Assembly (NCBI GenBank): GCA_045810625.1
Contig: JBJMVQ010000047.1
Span: 30,021 to 94,020 of the forward strand
Direction: 5' to 3'
Length of the DNA: 64,000 bases
Source: JACQFZ01 sp045810625
Lineage (GTDB): Bacteria > Pseudomonadota > Gammaproteobacteria > Acidiferrobacterales > Sulfurifustaceae
The translations under genes were made by a program, and so were the position numbers. The notes beneath the pieces were generated by a model. It saw only the letters and a list, made by a program, of their open reading frames with translations, made no database searches and was not told the origin of the DNA. Within the stretch, counting starts at the first letter, position 1. Each line of letters starts with the position of its first letter. Of the stretch, positions 34,518 to 43,455 are shown piece after piece.

Positions 34518-35738
34518 TTATTTCTTCACGAGAGAACAGGTGCTCTTCGAAAGCGGCTGGAATGCCTGAGCGGCCGGGATCGTCCCTTTCAACGTGTAAT
34601 AATCCCACGGCCCCTTGGATTCGGACGGCTTCTTCACCTGGAATAGATACATCTCGCGCATCATGCGGCCGTCCTCGCGAATACGGCCGTTCTTCACGAA
34701 GAAATCGTTGATGGGCGTCGACTTCATCTTCGCCATCACCGCGCCGGGTTCATCGGTGCCCGCCGCCTGAATCGCCTTCAAATAGTGAATCGTCGAAGAA
34801 TAAGCGCCGGCCTGCACCATATTCGGCATTCTTTTGGTCCGTTCGTAGAAGCGCTTTGAAAACTTGCGCGTCTCGTCGTTCAGATCCCAGTAAAAGGCCG
34901 ACGTGAGCAGCAGCCCCTGCGTCGTTTCGAGTCCGAGGCTGTGGATGTCGTTGATGAACACCAGCAGTCCCGCGAGTTGCTGCTTGCCCGATTGCGTGAG
35001 GCCGAACTCTTTCGCGGCCTTGATCGAGTTGATCGTGTCGCCGCCGGCGTTTGCGAGGCCGATCACCTTCGCGCCCGACGACTGCGCCGAAAGCAGATAA
35101 GAAGAGAAGTCCGCGGTGTTGAGCGGATGGCGTACAGCGCCGAGGACTTTCCCGCCGTGCGCTTTGACGACATCGGTGACGTCTTTTTCGAGCGCGTGTC
35201 CGAACGCGTAATCCGCGGTCAGGAAGAACCAGGTGTCGCCGCCGTTCTTCAGTACCGCGCTCCCGGTAACGTTCGCCAGTGCATACGTGTCATAGGCGTA
35301 ATGGACGGTCACGGGCGAGCACGATTCGTTCGTAAGCTTCACCGAGGCCGGGCCGCTCATTATCGCAATGCGATGCTTCGACTTCGCAATCTCTGCGACC
35401 GCCAGCGCCGGCGCGCTGGCGGCGACATCGAGAACCGCATCGACATGATCGACGTCAAACCATTCCCGCGCTTTGTTCGCCGCGAGATCGGCCTTGTTCT
35501 GATGATCCGCGTAAACGACTTCGATCGGCTTGCCCAGTACCTTTCCGCCGAAGTCTTCCACCGCCATCTTTACTATCGTCACTTCGTTTTCGCCGGTGAT
35601 GTCGGCATAGAGGCTCGACATATCGAGCAGCAGGCCGATTTTGACGACGTCGTCCGATATCTTGGGAGGGGCGGCGAGCACGCTGGTGCTCGACAGCAAT
35701 GCAGCGATAACAGCGCAAGTAATTAATTGTCTTTTCAT
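34518..35738 (-). CDS. ABC transporter substrate-binding protein (branched-chain amino acid/Leu type)
   Basis: 406 aa from ATG 35738, which follows GAGGAGCTACGC, a strong ribosome binding site; the longer frame to 35810 is rejected. The signal peptide MKRQLITCAVIAALLSS ends near VLAAP. IGLLLDMSSLYADITGENE opens the periplasmic-binding type 1 fold (PBP1_ABC_ligand_binding). In beta-proteobacteria such proteins often bind aromatic acids rather than amino acids. No permease or ATPase gene is adjacent. The catabolic genes around it suggest it delivers their substrate. Confidence 0.92.
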   Translation of the reverse strand: MKRQLITCAVIAALLSSTSVLAAPPKISDDVVKIGLLLDMSSLYADITGENEVTIVKMAVEDFGGKVLGKPIEVVYADHQNKADLAANKAREWFDVDHVDAVLDVAASAPALAVAEIAKSKHRIAIMSGPASVKLTNESCSPVTVHYAYDTYALANVTGSAVLKNGGDTWFFLTADYAFGHALEKDVTDVVKAHGGKVLGAVRHPLNTADFSSYLLSAQSSGAKVIGLANAGGDTINSIKAAKEFGLTQSGKQQLAGLLVFINDIHSLGLETTQGLLLTSAFYWDLNDETRKFSKRFYERTKRMPNMVQAGAYSSTIHYLKAIQAAGTDEPGAVMAKMKSTPINDFFVKNGRIREDGRMMREMYLFQVKKPSESKGPWDYYTLKGTIPAAQAFQPLSKSTCSLVKK

Positions 35739-35847
35739 GCGTAGCTCCTCGGAGTGAAACCAACGTTTCGACTGCACAACGAGCGGATAGCGCCGTGCCG
35801 ATTCTGTCACCGGCCGCTCGAACCCGTCAATCGCGCAATCGGGACGG

Positions 35848-36630
35848 CTATCGGCCTTTGAGCGGCACCGCGCCCAAATGCAAACCGCTATCCACGATCA
35901 CGAATTCACCGGTGACGTGATCCGCCTCCAGGAACCATGCGACGGCACCGGCGATGTCTTCGGGCACGATGACCTGGTGGAGCGGCGCGCGATTCTCGAA
36001 GCTCGCTTTCATCTGCTCGTACTTCTCGCCGAAGCCCTGTTGCAGCCAGCGGGTTTCGACGAAACCGGGGCAGACCGCGTTCACACGAATCTCGGGCGCG
36101 AGCGCGCGCGCCAGCGACAGCGTCATCGTGTTCAGCGCACCCTTGGACGCCGCATACGCCACCGACGACCCCGTACCCATGACGCCCGCCACGGACGAGA
36201 CGTTCACGACCCCGCCGCGGCCTTGCTTTCTCATCGCCGGCGCGACGGCGCGGATCATCTGGAACGCGCCGATGACATTAACCGAGTAGATTCGGTGAAA
36301 GTCTTCGGCGTGAAGCGCGTCGAGATCCGCATGATTGGGCACGAACTTGGTCGTTCCGGCATTGTTTACGAGATAGTCGATGTGCCCCCACTTCTTTAAC
36401 GCGGCTTCGGCGAGTCGACGGCAATCGGCATCATTCGCAACATCCGCCCGCACGACAAGGGACTGCGCGCCACGGCGCTCGCATTCCTTGGCGGTCGCAT
36501 CGGCTTCCGCCTCGCTCCTGGTGTAGTTGATGACTATGTGGCAGCCTTTCTCCGCGAGCGCCACTGCGCACGCCGCGCCGATGCCGGTGGACGATCCGGT
36601 CACGATGCAAACCGTGTCTTTCAAATTCAT
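35848..36630 (-). CDS. Short-chain dehydrogenase/reductase (FabG-like)
   Basis: 260 aa from ATG 36630 (MNLKDTVCIVTG). TGSSTGIG is the cofactor site, NNAG the structural motif, Ser in NVSSVAG and YAASK the catalytic residues; PGFVETRW and the C-terminal VTGEFVIVDSGLHLG are classical SDR elements. A NAD(P)-dependent alcohol/ketone oxidoreductase acting in the same pathway as the neighbouring alcohol dehydrogenase and cyclase. It starts 40 bases after the alcohol dehydrogenase gene. Confidence 0.92.
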   Translation of the reverse strand: MNLKDTVCIVTGSSTGIGAACAVALAEKGCHIVINYTRSEAEADATAKECERRGAQSLVVRADVANDADCRRLAEAALKKWGHIDYLVNNAGTTKFVPNHADLDALHAEDFHRIYSVNVIGAFQMIRAVAPAMRKQGRGGVVNVSSVAGVMGTGSSVAYAASKGALNTMTLSLARALAPEIRVNAVCPGFVETRWLQQGFGEKYEQMKASFENRAPLHQVIVPEDIAGAVAWFLEADHVTGEFVIVDSGLHLGAVPLKGR

Positions 36631-36670
36631 GCGTCTCCCGTTGAGTCTTGTTGTCAATGAGCGTTGCTTC

Positions 36671-37795
36671 TCAGAACGTCACCACCTGCCGAATCGCCTC
36701 GCCCCTCGCCAGCCGGTCGAAACCGACGTTGATCTCATCCAGCTCGAGCCGACCCGTCATCAGGCGATCGACCGGCAAACGGCCCTGACCGAAGAGCGCG
36801 ATGTAGCGCGGAATGTCGCGTACCGGCACGCAAGTTCCGATATAGCTGCCCTTGAGGGTCCGTTCCTCCCCCACCAGATGCACGGCGGGCAGCGGGAACG
36901 TTGCGGCGGGCGGCGGCAGACCCGCCGTCACCGTCGTACCGCCCCGACGAGTGATGCGGTAAGCCAGCTCGAGCGCTTTGACCGAACCGGCGAACTCAAA
37001 GCAGAAGTCGAGCCCACCGCCGGTGGCCGCGCGCACCATGTCAACACAATCCGGTTGGCTCGCATTGAACGTTTCGGTCGCACCCAGCTTCTTCGCGATC
37101 GCGAGCTTGTCTTCCGCGACGTCGACCGCCACGATGCGGCTCGCGCCGGCGGCGATCGCGCCTAGCAGCGCCGCGAGCCCGACGCCGCCGAGGCCGACAA
37201 TCGCGGTCGTCATTCCCACGCGTACTTGCGCCGTGTTGACGACCGCTCCGACGCCGGTCAGCACGGCGCAGCCGAAGAGCGCCGCCTGATCGAGCGGCAG
37301 ATCGGGATCGATCTTGATGAGCGAGCGGCGCGAAACGGTGGCGTACTCCGCGAACGCCGAAACACCGAGATGATGATGGATCGGGCTGCCGGCACGCTGG
37401 ATGCGTCGCGCGCCCGAAAGTAAGGTTCCCGCGACATTCGCCGCCGCACCGGGCTCGCACAAGGCCGGCCGGCCCTCCGCACAGGGCCCGCAATGGCCGC
37501 AGCTCGGCACGAATACCATGACGACGTGGTCACCGCGCTTGAGATCGTGCACGCCCGCGCCAACCTCCTCCACGATTCCAGCCGCTTCGTGGCCGAGCGC
37601 CATCGGTGTCGGACGCGGGCGGTCGCCGTTGATGACGGAAAGATCCGAATGGCACAAACCCGCCGCGGCGACTCGGACCAGAACTTCGCCTTCGCCCGGC
37701 GGATGCAAATCGACTTGATCAATCTTGAGGGGGCGACTCTGCGCATACGGGGGCGGCGCCCCCATCGTTTCCAACACGGCGGCACGAATTTGCAT
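36671..37795 (-). CDS. Zinc-dependent alcohol dehydrogenase (class III-like MDR)
   Basis: 374 aa from ATG 37795. Catalytic zinc ligands lie in AAGLCHSD and GHEAAG; the structural zinc lobe is CGHCGPCAEGRPALC. NAD-binding GLGGVGLAALLGAIAAGASRIVAVD ends with an Asp that favours NAD over NADP. It oxidises a primary or secondary alcohol, probably in the pathway shared with the SDR and the cyclase. It is the first gene of the operon; its promoter must lie in the 37796-38015 spacer. Confidence 0.92.
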   Translation of the reverse strand: MQIRAAVLETMGAPPPYAQSRPLKIDQVDLHPPGEGEVLVRVAAAGLCHSDLSVINGDRPRPTPMALGHEAAGIVEEVGAGVHDLKRGDHVVMVFVPSCGHCGPCAEGRPALCEPGAAANVAGTLLSGARRIQRAGSPIHHHLGVSAFAEYATVSRRSLIKIDPDLPLDQAALFGCAVLTGVGAVVNTAQVRVGMTTAIVGLGGVGLAALLGAIAAGASRIVAVDVAEDKLAIAKKLGATETFNASQPDCVDMVRAATGGGLDFCFEFAGSVKALELAYRITRRGGTTVTAGLPPPAATFPLPAVHLVGEERTLKGSYIGTCVPVRDIPRYIALFGQGRLPVDRLMTGRLELDEINVGFDRLARGEAIRQVVTF

Positions 37796-38015
37796 CACGC
37801 AAACCTCGCTAGACGACAACAGTCAGTGTGACGATGATTCTCCGATCGGATTGCCCACGTGGAACGGCGCGGGACATGATAGCGACTTTACCACAGACGT
37901 CGTCGGCACCGGCTATTCGGGGGCCCCGTGCAGGCGATCATCCATCCGATCGCCATAAAACAACGCGTGTCCTCGCGCTCGGCGCTTCGCTTCCCGCCGG
38001 CGCGAGGTCGCGGCG

Positions 38016-38408
38016 TCAGCCGCCGAGGAGCTGTACCACGAAGATGATTTGGGCGACGAAGCCGGCGACGAAGCCAAGCGTACGCACCCACGGAAGGGCC
38101 AACGCGTAAGCGATCACGTGTACCACGCGTCCCCAAAAATACAGCCCGGCCGCAAAAATAGTCGCCGAGTTGCTGATGCCCACCGCTTTGGCGGCAAGCA
38201 CGAGCGCCGCGAACACGACGAGATTCTCGATGGCATTCGAATGCGCGGCCTTGAGGCGAACGGCCCACGGCGATTGGGCTTTCGGCTTCTCGGGATATCC
38301 GACCGTATCCATGATGCCCCATGTAGCGAACCGATCGAGAATATAGGGAACCCACAGTAGCGCGGTCAGCAGCGTGGCCCATACGAGGTACTTCAGCTCG
38401 GGATTCAT
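38016..38408 (-). CDS. MAPEG family membrane protein
   Basis: 130 aa with four hydrophobic segments (about 7-25, 57-77, 83-100, 108-128), the topology of MAPEG proteins. The conserved ERRHxNxxEN-like loop appears as RLKAAHSNAIENLVVFA. Eukaryotic members are glutathione transferases or leukotriene enzymes; bacterial functions are mostly unknown. Stands alone behind the alcohol dehydrogenase operon on the same strand. Confidence 0.9.
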   Translation of the reverse strand: MNPELKYLVWATLLTALLWVPYILDRFATWGIMDTVGYPEKPKAQSPWAVRLKAAHSNAIENLVVFAALVLAAKAVGISNSATIFAAGLYFWGRVVHVIAYALALPWVRTLGFVAGFVAQIIFVVQLLGG

Positions 38409-38492
38409 TGTTACTCCTTATTTATGTTCTGATTGGACAACCGACGGCGATTTACTTCCACTCGCCTGACCGCCGATCGCAGGGTTTTATTC

Positions 38493-38532
38493 CTAGCTTC
38501 TAAGGCAATCGACTAGCTTCTAAGGCAATCGA
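38493..38532. repeat. 20-bp tandem duplication at the end of the DUF5996 gene
   Basis: CTAGCTTCTAAGGCAATCGA occurs twice head to tail. The second copy contains the stop codon of the DUF5996 gene and the first lies just outside it, so the C-terminus and stop have been duplicated recently by replication slippage. Confidence 0.85.
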
Positions 38533-39458
38533 TCGCGCTCCAAGGCGCTGCGGTCCCAACTCGCCAGATTCGCAGCCGCCTCGTACGTGCTTTGTAGAAA
38601 TTCCAACAGAACATCGTCTGGGTCCGCTGCGGTCCGCATGTCCTCGTACGGCAGCAAAAATTCGCCAAGCTCTCGGTGATACCGCGCCTCTGCCGGGCGC
38701 ACCGGAGCATCGGCAAACCCTTCCGGCGAAGGATACGCGTACGCATAGAACGCCGGGTAGTCGACCGCTCCGCCGCCCGGCCAGAATCCGCAGCTGCTCA
38801 CTTCGTGCGAGTACGCCTCGCGCGTCACGGCATCTCGCAAGTGCGGCACCCCGCCTGGATGGCGCGGCGCGGTCCGTCCGGAGAAACGCGTCACCGCGAG
38901 ATCGAAGCTGCCCCAGAAAAAATGAATCGGCGAGCACTTGCCGATGAATCGCCCGCGAAAAATTCTAAATACGCGTTCGGTTTGCGCGAGGATGCGCCAC
39001 AAGCGATGGGCGTGCTCGGGACTGTACGACGCGTGCGCGCGGTCCTGCTCGAACGGAACGGCGTCGGTCAGCTCGCACGGCATGGTGTGGATGCGCACGG
39101 GAACGTCGAGATCGGCCAACGCCGTCATGACGGCGCCGTAAAAGTCGGCGACCGCTTGCGGCCGCAACGCGAGCGTTCGCGTATCGCCGCGATCCGTCCG
39201 AATCAACAGCTGATGGTCGATGAAGTCGAAATCGATTTGAAAGATACCGCGCGTGTGCGGGATCGGCGAAGTGGTGAGGCCGCGCGCCGTAACATAGAGC
39301 GTGACGTGCCAGGAGTGGTTGATCCAAGGCGTTTGCGCGAGCCGGATCTTGCCGACGATCTGCGTCCAGCGATGCAGCGTGGCGCACGCGTCCTTCCATT
39401 CCGCGAACGGCAGGCTCGGCCACGTTTCCGCTGTCCTTGGCGTCGACGTCGCCGACAC
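38520..39458 (-). CDS. DUF5996 family protein
   Basis: 312 aa, the full family length. Conserved-looking blocks include LRLAQTPWINHSWHVTLYVTARGL (near 38-60, cited by position), FDFIDHQL, GRFIGKCSPIHFFWGSFDLAVTRFSGR and HEVSSCGFWPGG. The invariant Trp/His-rich segments suggest a ligand or metal site, but I know no activity. No signal peptide or membrane helix. Its stop sits in a 20-bp tandem repeat. Monocistronic. Confidence 0.88.
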   Translation of the reverse strand: MSATSTPRTAETWPSLPFAEWKDACATLHRWTQIVGKIRLAQTPWINHSWHVTLYVTARGLTTSPIPHTRGIFQIDFDFIDHQLLIRTDRGDTRTLALRPQAVADFYGAVMTALADLDVPVRIHTMPCELTDAVPFEQDRAHASYSPEHAHRLWRILAQTERVFRIFRGRFIGKCSPIHFFWGSFDLAVTRFSGRTAPRHPGGVPHLRDAVTREAYSHEVSSCGFWPGGGAVDYPAFYAYAYPSPEGFADAPVRPAEARYHRELGEFLLPYEDMRTAADPDDVLLEFLQSTYEAAANLASWDRSALERDRLP

Positions 39459-39529
39459 CTGATTGAACCTCCTTCCCTAAAGGCCACACACCGCCCGCCT
39501 GCTCTCGCTGCCTTCGGGGCGTTGCGCGA

Positions 39530-39955
39530 TTATGCCACAGCGTCCTTCGGCCCACCTAGGCGTGATATGGTCCCCTGCGCTACCGCGCACAACCGCTCGC
39601 CCGCATCGTCGACGACGAACACATCGCAGCGGCACACCGCAAGGTTCTTCCCGGCGTAAACCACCGTCGCGCGCGCGATGATGGTCGCACCGATGGCCGG
39701 CCGCAGATAATTTATTTTGAACTCCGACGTGACCACGGAGGTTCCGATCGCGCTGCCGCCGGCGAACGTTAGCGCGTTGTCGGCGGCGTAGCTGATGACG
39801 CCGCCATGCACGAATCCATGCTGCTGCTTCAGCTGATCGCGGATAGGAATACGCAGCTCGGCGCGTCCGTTCCCGAATTCGGTGACTTCGACGCCGAGTA
39901 ACGTACTGAACGGTTGCGCGGCGAGCGCTTGGCGCGCGATCTCGATCGGTTCCAT
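39530..39955 (-). CDS. PaaI-type hotdog-fold thioesterase
   Basis: 141 aa. QQHGFVHGGVISYAADNAL carries the HGG motif and the acidic residue of PaaI/YbgC-like acyl-CoA thioesterases; SEFKINYLRPAIGATIIARA follows as in the family. Probably hydrolyses aryl- or acyl-CoA in catabolism. It follows the SDR gene at 39971 by 15 bases, so the two are likely cotranscribed. Confidence 0.92.
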   Translation of the reverse strand: MEPIEIARQALAAQPFSTLLGVEVTEFGNGRAELRIPIRDQLKQQHGFVHGGVISYAADNALTFAGGSAIGTSVVTSEFKINYLRPAIGATIIARATVVYAGKNLAVCRCDVFVVDDAGERLCAVAQGTISRLGGPKDAVA

Positions 39956-39970
39956 CGTTACGCGCCCCTG

Positions 39971-40732
39971 TCAACGAGGAGGATTCGCATTGCGGACAAA
40001 CAGGCGATTTGCAGTGGGGCTAATGACGATTTCGTTGATGCACACATGCGGCGGCTGCTCGGCGACCCAGCATATCGCCTTTCCCAGATCCTCGGACTGA
40101 AGCATGCGCGCACGCTCTTCGGCCGTCGGCGGTACCGGGCGGCGATCCATGATCGGTGTCGCGACTTCTCCAGGACACATGACGCAAGCACGAATACCGT
40201 TTGCCGCTTCTTCCATGTTGATCGTCTCGGTAAGCGAGACGACCGCGTGCTTGCTGCTGTTGTACGCCGGTCCGACCAAGGCCGAGGTGTAAACGCCCGC
40301 CCACGACGAAATATTAATGATGACGCCGTCCTTTTGGGCGCGCATGAGCGGCAATACCGCGCGAATGCAATAGAACGTGCCGTCGAGATTAGCGCGAATC
40401 ACTTCATTCCAACCCTCGATGGTGACGTTCTGCCAGTAACGCTGAGTCGTGTTCAGGCCGGCGCTGTTGACCAGAATATCGATCTTGCCGTGACGCGCGG
40501 CGAGCATCTCGGCCACCCGCTCGACGGCCGCGGCGTCGCTGACGTCGAGCGGCTCGGCCTCGGCCCGTCCGCCCGCGCGCCGAATCGCCGCGACCTCGCG
40601 TTCCAACACGTCGGCGCGCCGGCCCGACATCACCACCTCCGCGCCGGCGGCCGCCAGCGCTTGCGCGCCCGCCAACCCGATCCCGGTTCCCGCGCCCGTG
40701 ATCCAAGCAATTTTTCCTTTCAATGTGCTCAT
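39971..40732 (-). CDS. Short-chain dehydrogenase/reductase
   Basis: 253 aa. TGAGTGIGLAGA binds the cofactor, NSAG is the structural motif, NISSWAG provides the Ser and YNSSK the Tyr/Lys. VCPGEVATPIM follows the catalytic helix. Reaction unknown. The downstream thioesterase and the upstream maleylacetoacetate isomerase (36 bases away) make a three-gene catabolic transcript probable, perhaps of aromatic or acyl-CoA intermediates. Confidence 0.92.
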   Translation of the reverse strand: MSTLKGKIAWITGAGTGIGLAGAQALAAAGAEVVMSGRRADVLEREVAAIRRAGGRAEAEPLDVSDAAAVERVAEMLAARHGKIDILVNSAGLNTTQRYWQNVTIEGWNEVIRANLDGTFYCIRAVLPLMRAQKDGVIINISSWAGVYTSALVGPAYNSSKHAVVSLTETINMEEAANGIRACVMCPGEVATPIMDRRPVPPTAEERARMLQSEDLGKAICWVAEQPPHVCINEIVISPTANRLFVRNANPPR

Positions 40733-40768
40733 GCTCGCCGCCTCGAGTTCGCAGTGTGTGGCGTAATT

Positions 40769-41428
40769 CTATTTGCCCGCCGCGCTCGGCGCATCCGGCT
40801 GCTTTAGCGGGTGCGCGCCGGCGAATGCTTCGATCTGCATGCACGCGTCGAAAATCCGGCGCGCGGTCGGGTACGGCGTCATGTCGTAATCCGGCATGCT
40901 CGTGGCGCTGATAATGTGGCTGACCAGACAGAGGTCCGCCATCGTCGGCTGATCGCGATAACAAAAGCGGCCGGTGCGGGAATCGCGTGCGAGCGTTGCC
41001 TCCACTGCCCGCAACCCCGCGTCCATCCAGTGCCTCAGCCACTTCATGCGTCCGGAATCGTCCACGTTCAGTTCGTGCTTTAGATATCGCTGAACGCGCG
41101 GCACGACGAACGGATGCGCGTCGCCCGCAAGCATCTGCGCCAGCGCGCGTACGTGCGCCCGATCGCGGGTATCGGCCGGCAGCAGCGGCGGATTCGGGTA
41201 ACGTTCGTCCAGATACTCTACGATCGCGAGGGACTGCACGAGCGGCGGACCGTCACCGTCGATCAGCGTCGGTACGACCATTTCGGGATTCAGCCCGCGG
41301 TAGTCCGGCGAGGATTGATCGCCTTTCAGTATGTCGATCGTTTGTACCTGAAAGTCGACCCGTTTCAGTCGCAGCGCGACGCGAACTCGAAACGCGGCTT
41401 GTGACCGCCAGTAACTATAGAGCTTCAT
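40769..41428 (-). CDS. maiA: Maleylacetoacetate isomerase (zeta-class GST)
   Basis: 219 aa. The N-terminal thioredoxin fold begins KLYSYWRSQAAFRVRVALRL, matching the zeta motif in which serine residues activate glutathione (usually SSCSWRVRIAL; here one serine is retained). NPEMVVPTLIDGDGPPLVQSLAIVEYLDE binds glutathione (residues about 47-75). The C-terminal helical domain has QPTMADLCLV. It converts maleylacetoacetate or maleylpyruvate to the fumaryl form in homogentisate or gentisate breakdown. Confidence 0.93.
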   Translation of the reverse strand: MKLYSYWRSQAAFRVRVALRLKRVDFQVQTIDILKGDQSSPDYRGLNPEMVVPTLIDGDGPPLVQSLAIVEYLDERYPNPPLLPADTRDRAHVRALAQMLAGDAHPFVVPRVQRYLKHELNVDDSGRMKWLRHWMDAGLRAVEATLARDSRTGRFCYRDQPTMADLCLVSHIISATSMPDYDMTPYPTARRIFDACMQIEAFAGAHPLKQPDAPSAAGK

Positions 41429-41627
41429 GCGATCTCCTAATCCCTTTTAGATCAAACCGACCGCCGCTTTGCAGCGCACTGCCGCATTACGAATTACGAT
41501 CGACGCGGTTCGCGTCATGGTGGTCTTGGAGCAAGAGTTTACCGCGGCTCCGCTTCTCGTGCGCGAGTGGAAATCTCAACGTCTGGGGAACGACTTGGAT
41601 AGCGATGCATCGCCGTACCGGGCCGCA

Positions 41628-42480
41628 TCAAACCGGGTAGATGCACCGACGGGACACCCCGGCAATCCGGGGGACGAACGTCACGCCGTGACCGCGCCGC
41701 GCTCTGGCAGCGGTTCCATCGATGTTCGAGTAGGCATAAACCGCGCCCGCCCCCGGCGCATCGTTGTTCGACGAATCGCCGCCGATCCCGGTGGCGTTGC
41801 CGCCCTCTCCGGGCGCGCCGACCGCGAGCGTTGCCATCGTCGTCGAGCGCCAGCCCCGCCCTATCTGCCCCGTCCGTATTCGACGCTATGCCTTGATGTA
41901 GGCATGCTGGCTCCACGCGCCGCCGCTTCGCACGAAGACATACACCGCGCCCGCGGCGTTCACGCTGTTGTCCGCCTGATCGCCGTTGATGCCGGTCGCG
42001 CTGCTCTTTTCCTGCACCGCGCTGATCGCCATGGTGGTACCGTCCGCACTGATGGCGATCGCCGTGCCGAAGTTGTCCAAGGCGTCGGTATTGGAGGCCT
42101 TGGAGTAGCCGATCGCTCGCAACATTTCATTCGCGATCGTGACCTCGTTCGAATCCGAACAGCCGCTCGCGTCGCACGCCTGCAACAGATAGCGCGCGTT
42201 AGCCCAATCCTGCCTGCACGGCGATGTCGAGCGTCGTGCTTGTCGCATCGGCCGGAAGATCGGCGCCGATCTGCGTGAAGCCGGAAACGCCGTCCGCGTT
42301 CTGCAGCAAACGATACGACGTGACACCGCTGGCGCGGTTCCACCGGAATATGAGCTGCTTGGTGTCTGCCGCGACTCTAAGGTTCAACCCCGCGCTCGAA
42401 CCTCCCCCGCCGCCTCCGCCGCACGCGCAGAGCGCGAGCGCCAGCACGAGGCATGTCGCCACAGATTTGCTCGTCTTCAT
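41628..42480 (-). pseudogene. FG-GAP repeat lipoprotein, multiply frameshifted and truncated
   Basis: A lipoprotein signal (MKTSKSVATCLVLALALCAC) starts at 42480 and is followed by a glycine run and an Fn3-like segment. The frame then breaks near 42225 (about one extra base); the homologous text resumes as DWANARYLLQACDASGC in another frame. FG-GAP repeats follow (FGTAIAISADGTTMAISA). Near 41885 a 5-base insertion creates a stop after AYIKA, and near 41840 two bases are missing before TLAVGAPGE. The text fades after VYAYSNIDGT (about 41712). Three indels and a lost C-terminus mark a dead gene of a family common as paralogues in beta-proteobacteria. Confidence 0.88.
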
Positions 42481-42555
42481 TAGTGTTGTTCCTGTTTGCC
42501 AAAATGAACCGCTGCGTCGCCCACTCGCTCCTTGACGCGGAGACGGATGAAAGTC

Positions 42556-42957
42556 TTAGCGGGTGGCCGTCTGTGTCGGCCGCTCTTGCATCGGCGCCGT
42601 CGCGAGCGGCACGACGTGCCACGCCTGATCCATCTCCGCGCCGTTGGCATCGCCCGGCTTGCGATCACCGATGAAGTAGTAAAGCGGCCTGCCTTTGTAC
42701 GTGAGCTGGCGCGCGCCGCCTTCGCGCGTAATGACACCGAACTCGGGACCGCTCGCGTCGTTTTCGCTGGCCCACGGCCATATCCGCGCGCAATACCAGG
42801 AACACGCGCTGCGGCCGCTGTCTCGCACGTCGCGGTCGAAGGTATAGAGCGTCATGCCGTTCGTGGCGATCAGGATATCGGCGGCCGCTGACGCTGTTCC
42901 GATCAGCAGCAGACTCAGGCAGATCGCCGCCGCCGTCACTATACGCGTCGCGTTCAT
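42556..42957 (-). CDS. Secreted-repeat (PF03640/COG4315-type) small exported protein
   Basis: 133 aa. The signal peptide ends at ASAAAD. The mature part has two copies of the family repeat: GMTLYTFDRDVRDSGRSAC with WPW, and GARQLTYKGRPLYYFIGD with KPGDANG. Members are small beta-rich exported proteins of unknown function, sometimes lipoproteins. The ATG overlaps the stop of the upstream methyltransferase remnant (ATGA), so it was once cotranscribed with that gene. It is intact between two pseudogenes. Confidence 0.88.
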   Translation of the reverse strand: MNATRIVTAAAICLSLLLIGTASAAADILIATNGMTLYTFDRDVRDSGRSACSWYCARIWPWASENDASGPEFGVITREGGARQLTYKGRPLYYFIGDRKPGDANGAEMDQAWHVVPLATAPMQERPTQTATR

Positions 42958-43455
42958 CTCGGCTTCTCGGCGCAGCCACCGACAAAGATCGGCGCGACGA
43001 GCGTTGCGCCGCGAGCGAGCGCCTCTTCACGAAGGCGCTTGAAAGTGTGTCGATATCGATCGTGTCGGCGCGAGCGACGCCGGTACGCTCCATCACGGGA
43101 AGCAACGAGCGCACGACGCCGGCCAATTGGTCGTACACCTGCGAGTTCGGACCGTGCTCGGCGCGGCCATGCAGCATGAGCCGTGGCGGCGGTAGCCCGG
43201 CTTCGTGAAAGATGCGGGGGAGCTTGAGCCGGCTCGGATTTGGCGCCGTCCAGGTCGAACTTATGAAACGCGACGATCCCACCCGGGCGCAGGTATCGGA
43301 TCGCCCGGCGCAACACGCGGCGGCTCGGCGGCGAGCAGCGCGGAGCGAAACAGTTCGATCTCGGCTTCGCGGCCGACGAAACGCGTGCGCCGCGCCGCAG
43401 CCAGTCGATCGGCGATGCGCAACGAAGTACCCGAAGAAGACGGAAGCTCGCTCAT
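42954..43455 (-). pseudogene. Chimeric remnant: ATPase/regulator N-terminus fused to a broken SAM methyltransferase
   Basis: From 43455 the frame reads MSELPSSSGTSLRIADRL and RRTRFVGREAEIELFRSALLAAEPP, the start of a large AAA-type regulator. At about 43320 it passes, in another frame, to LRRAIRYLRPGGIVAFHKFD, the middle of a class I methyltransferase. A third frame gives LPPPRLMLHGRAEHGPNS and SLLPVMERTGVARADTIDIDTL, and a fourth segment LREEALARGATLVAPIFVGG reaches the stop at 42954. The methyltransferase N-terminus and the ATPase domain are missing. Two genes appear to have been joined by deletion and then accumulated frameshifts. Confidence 0.82.
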
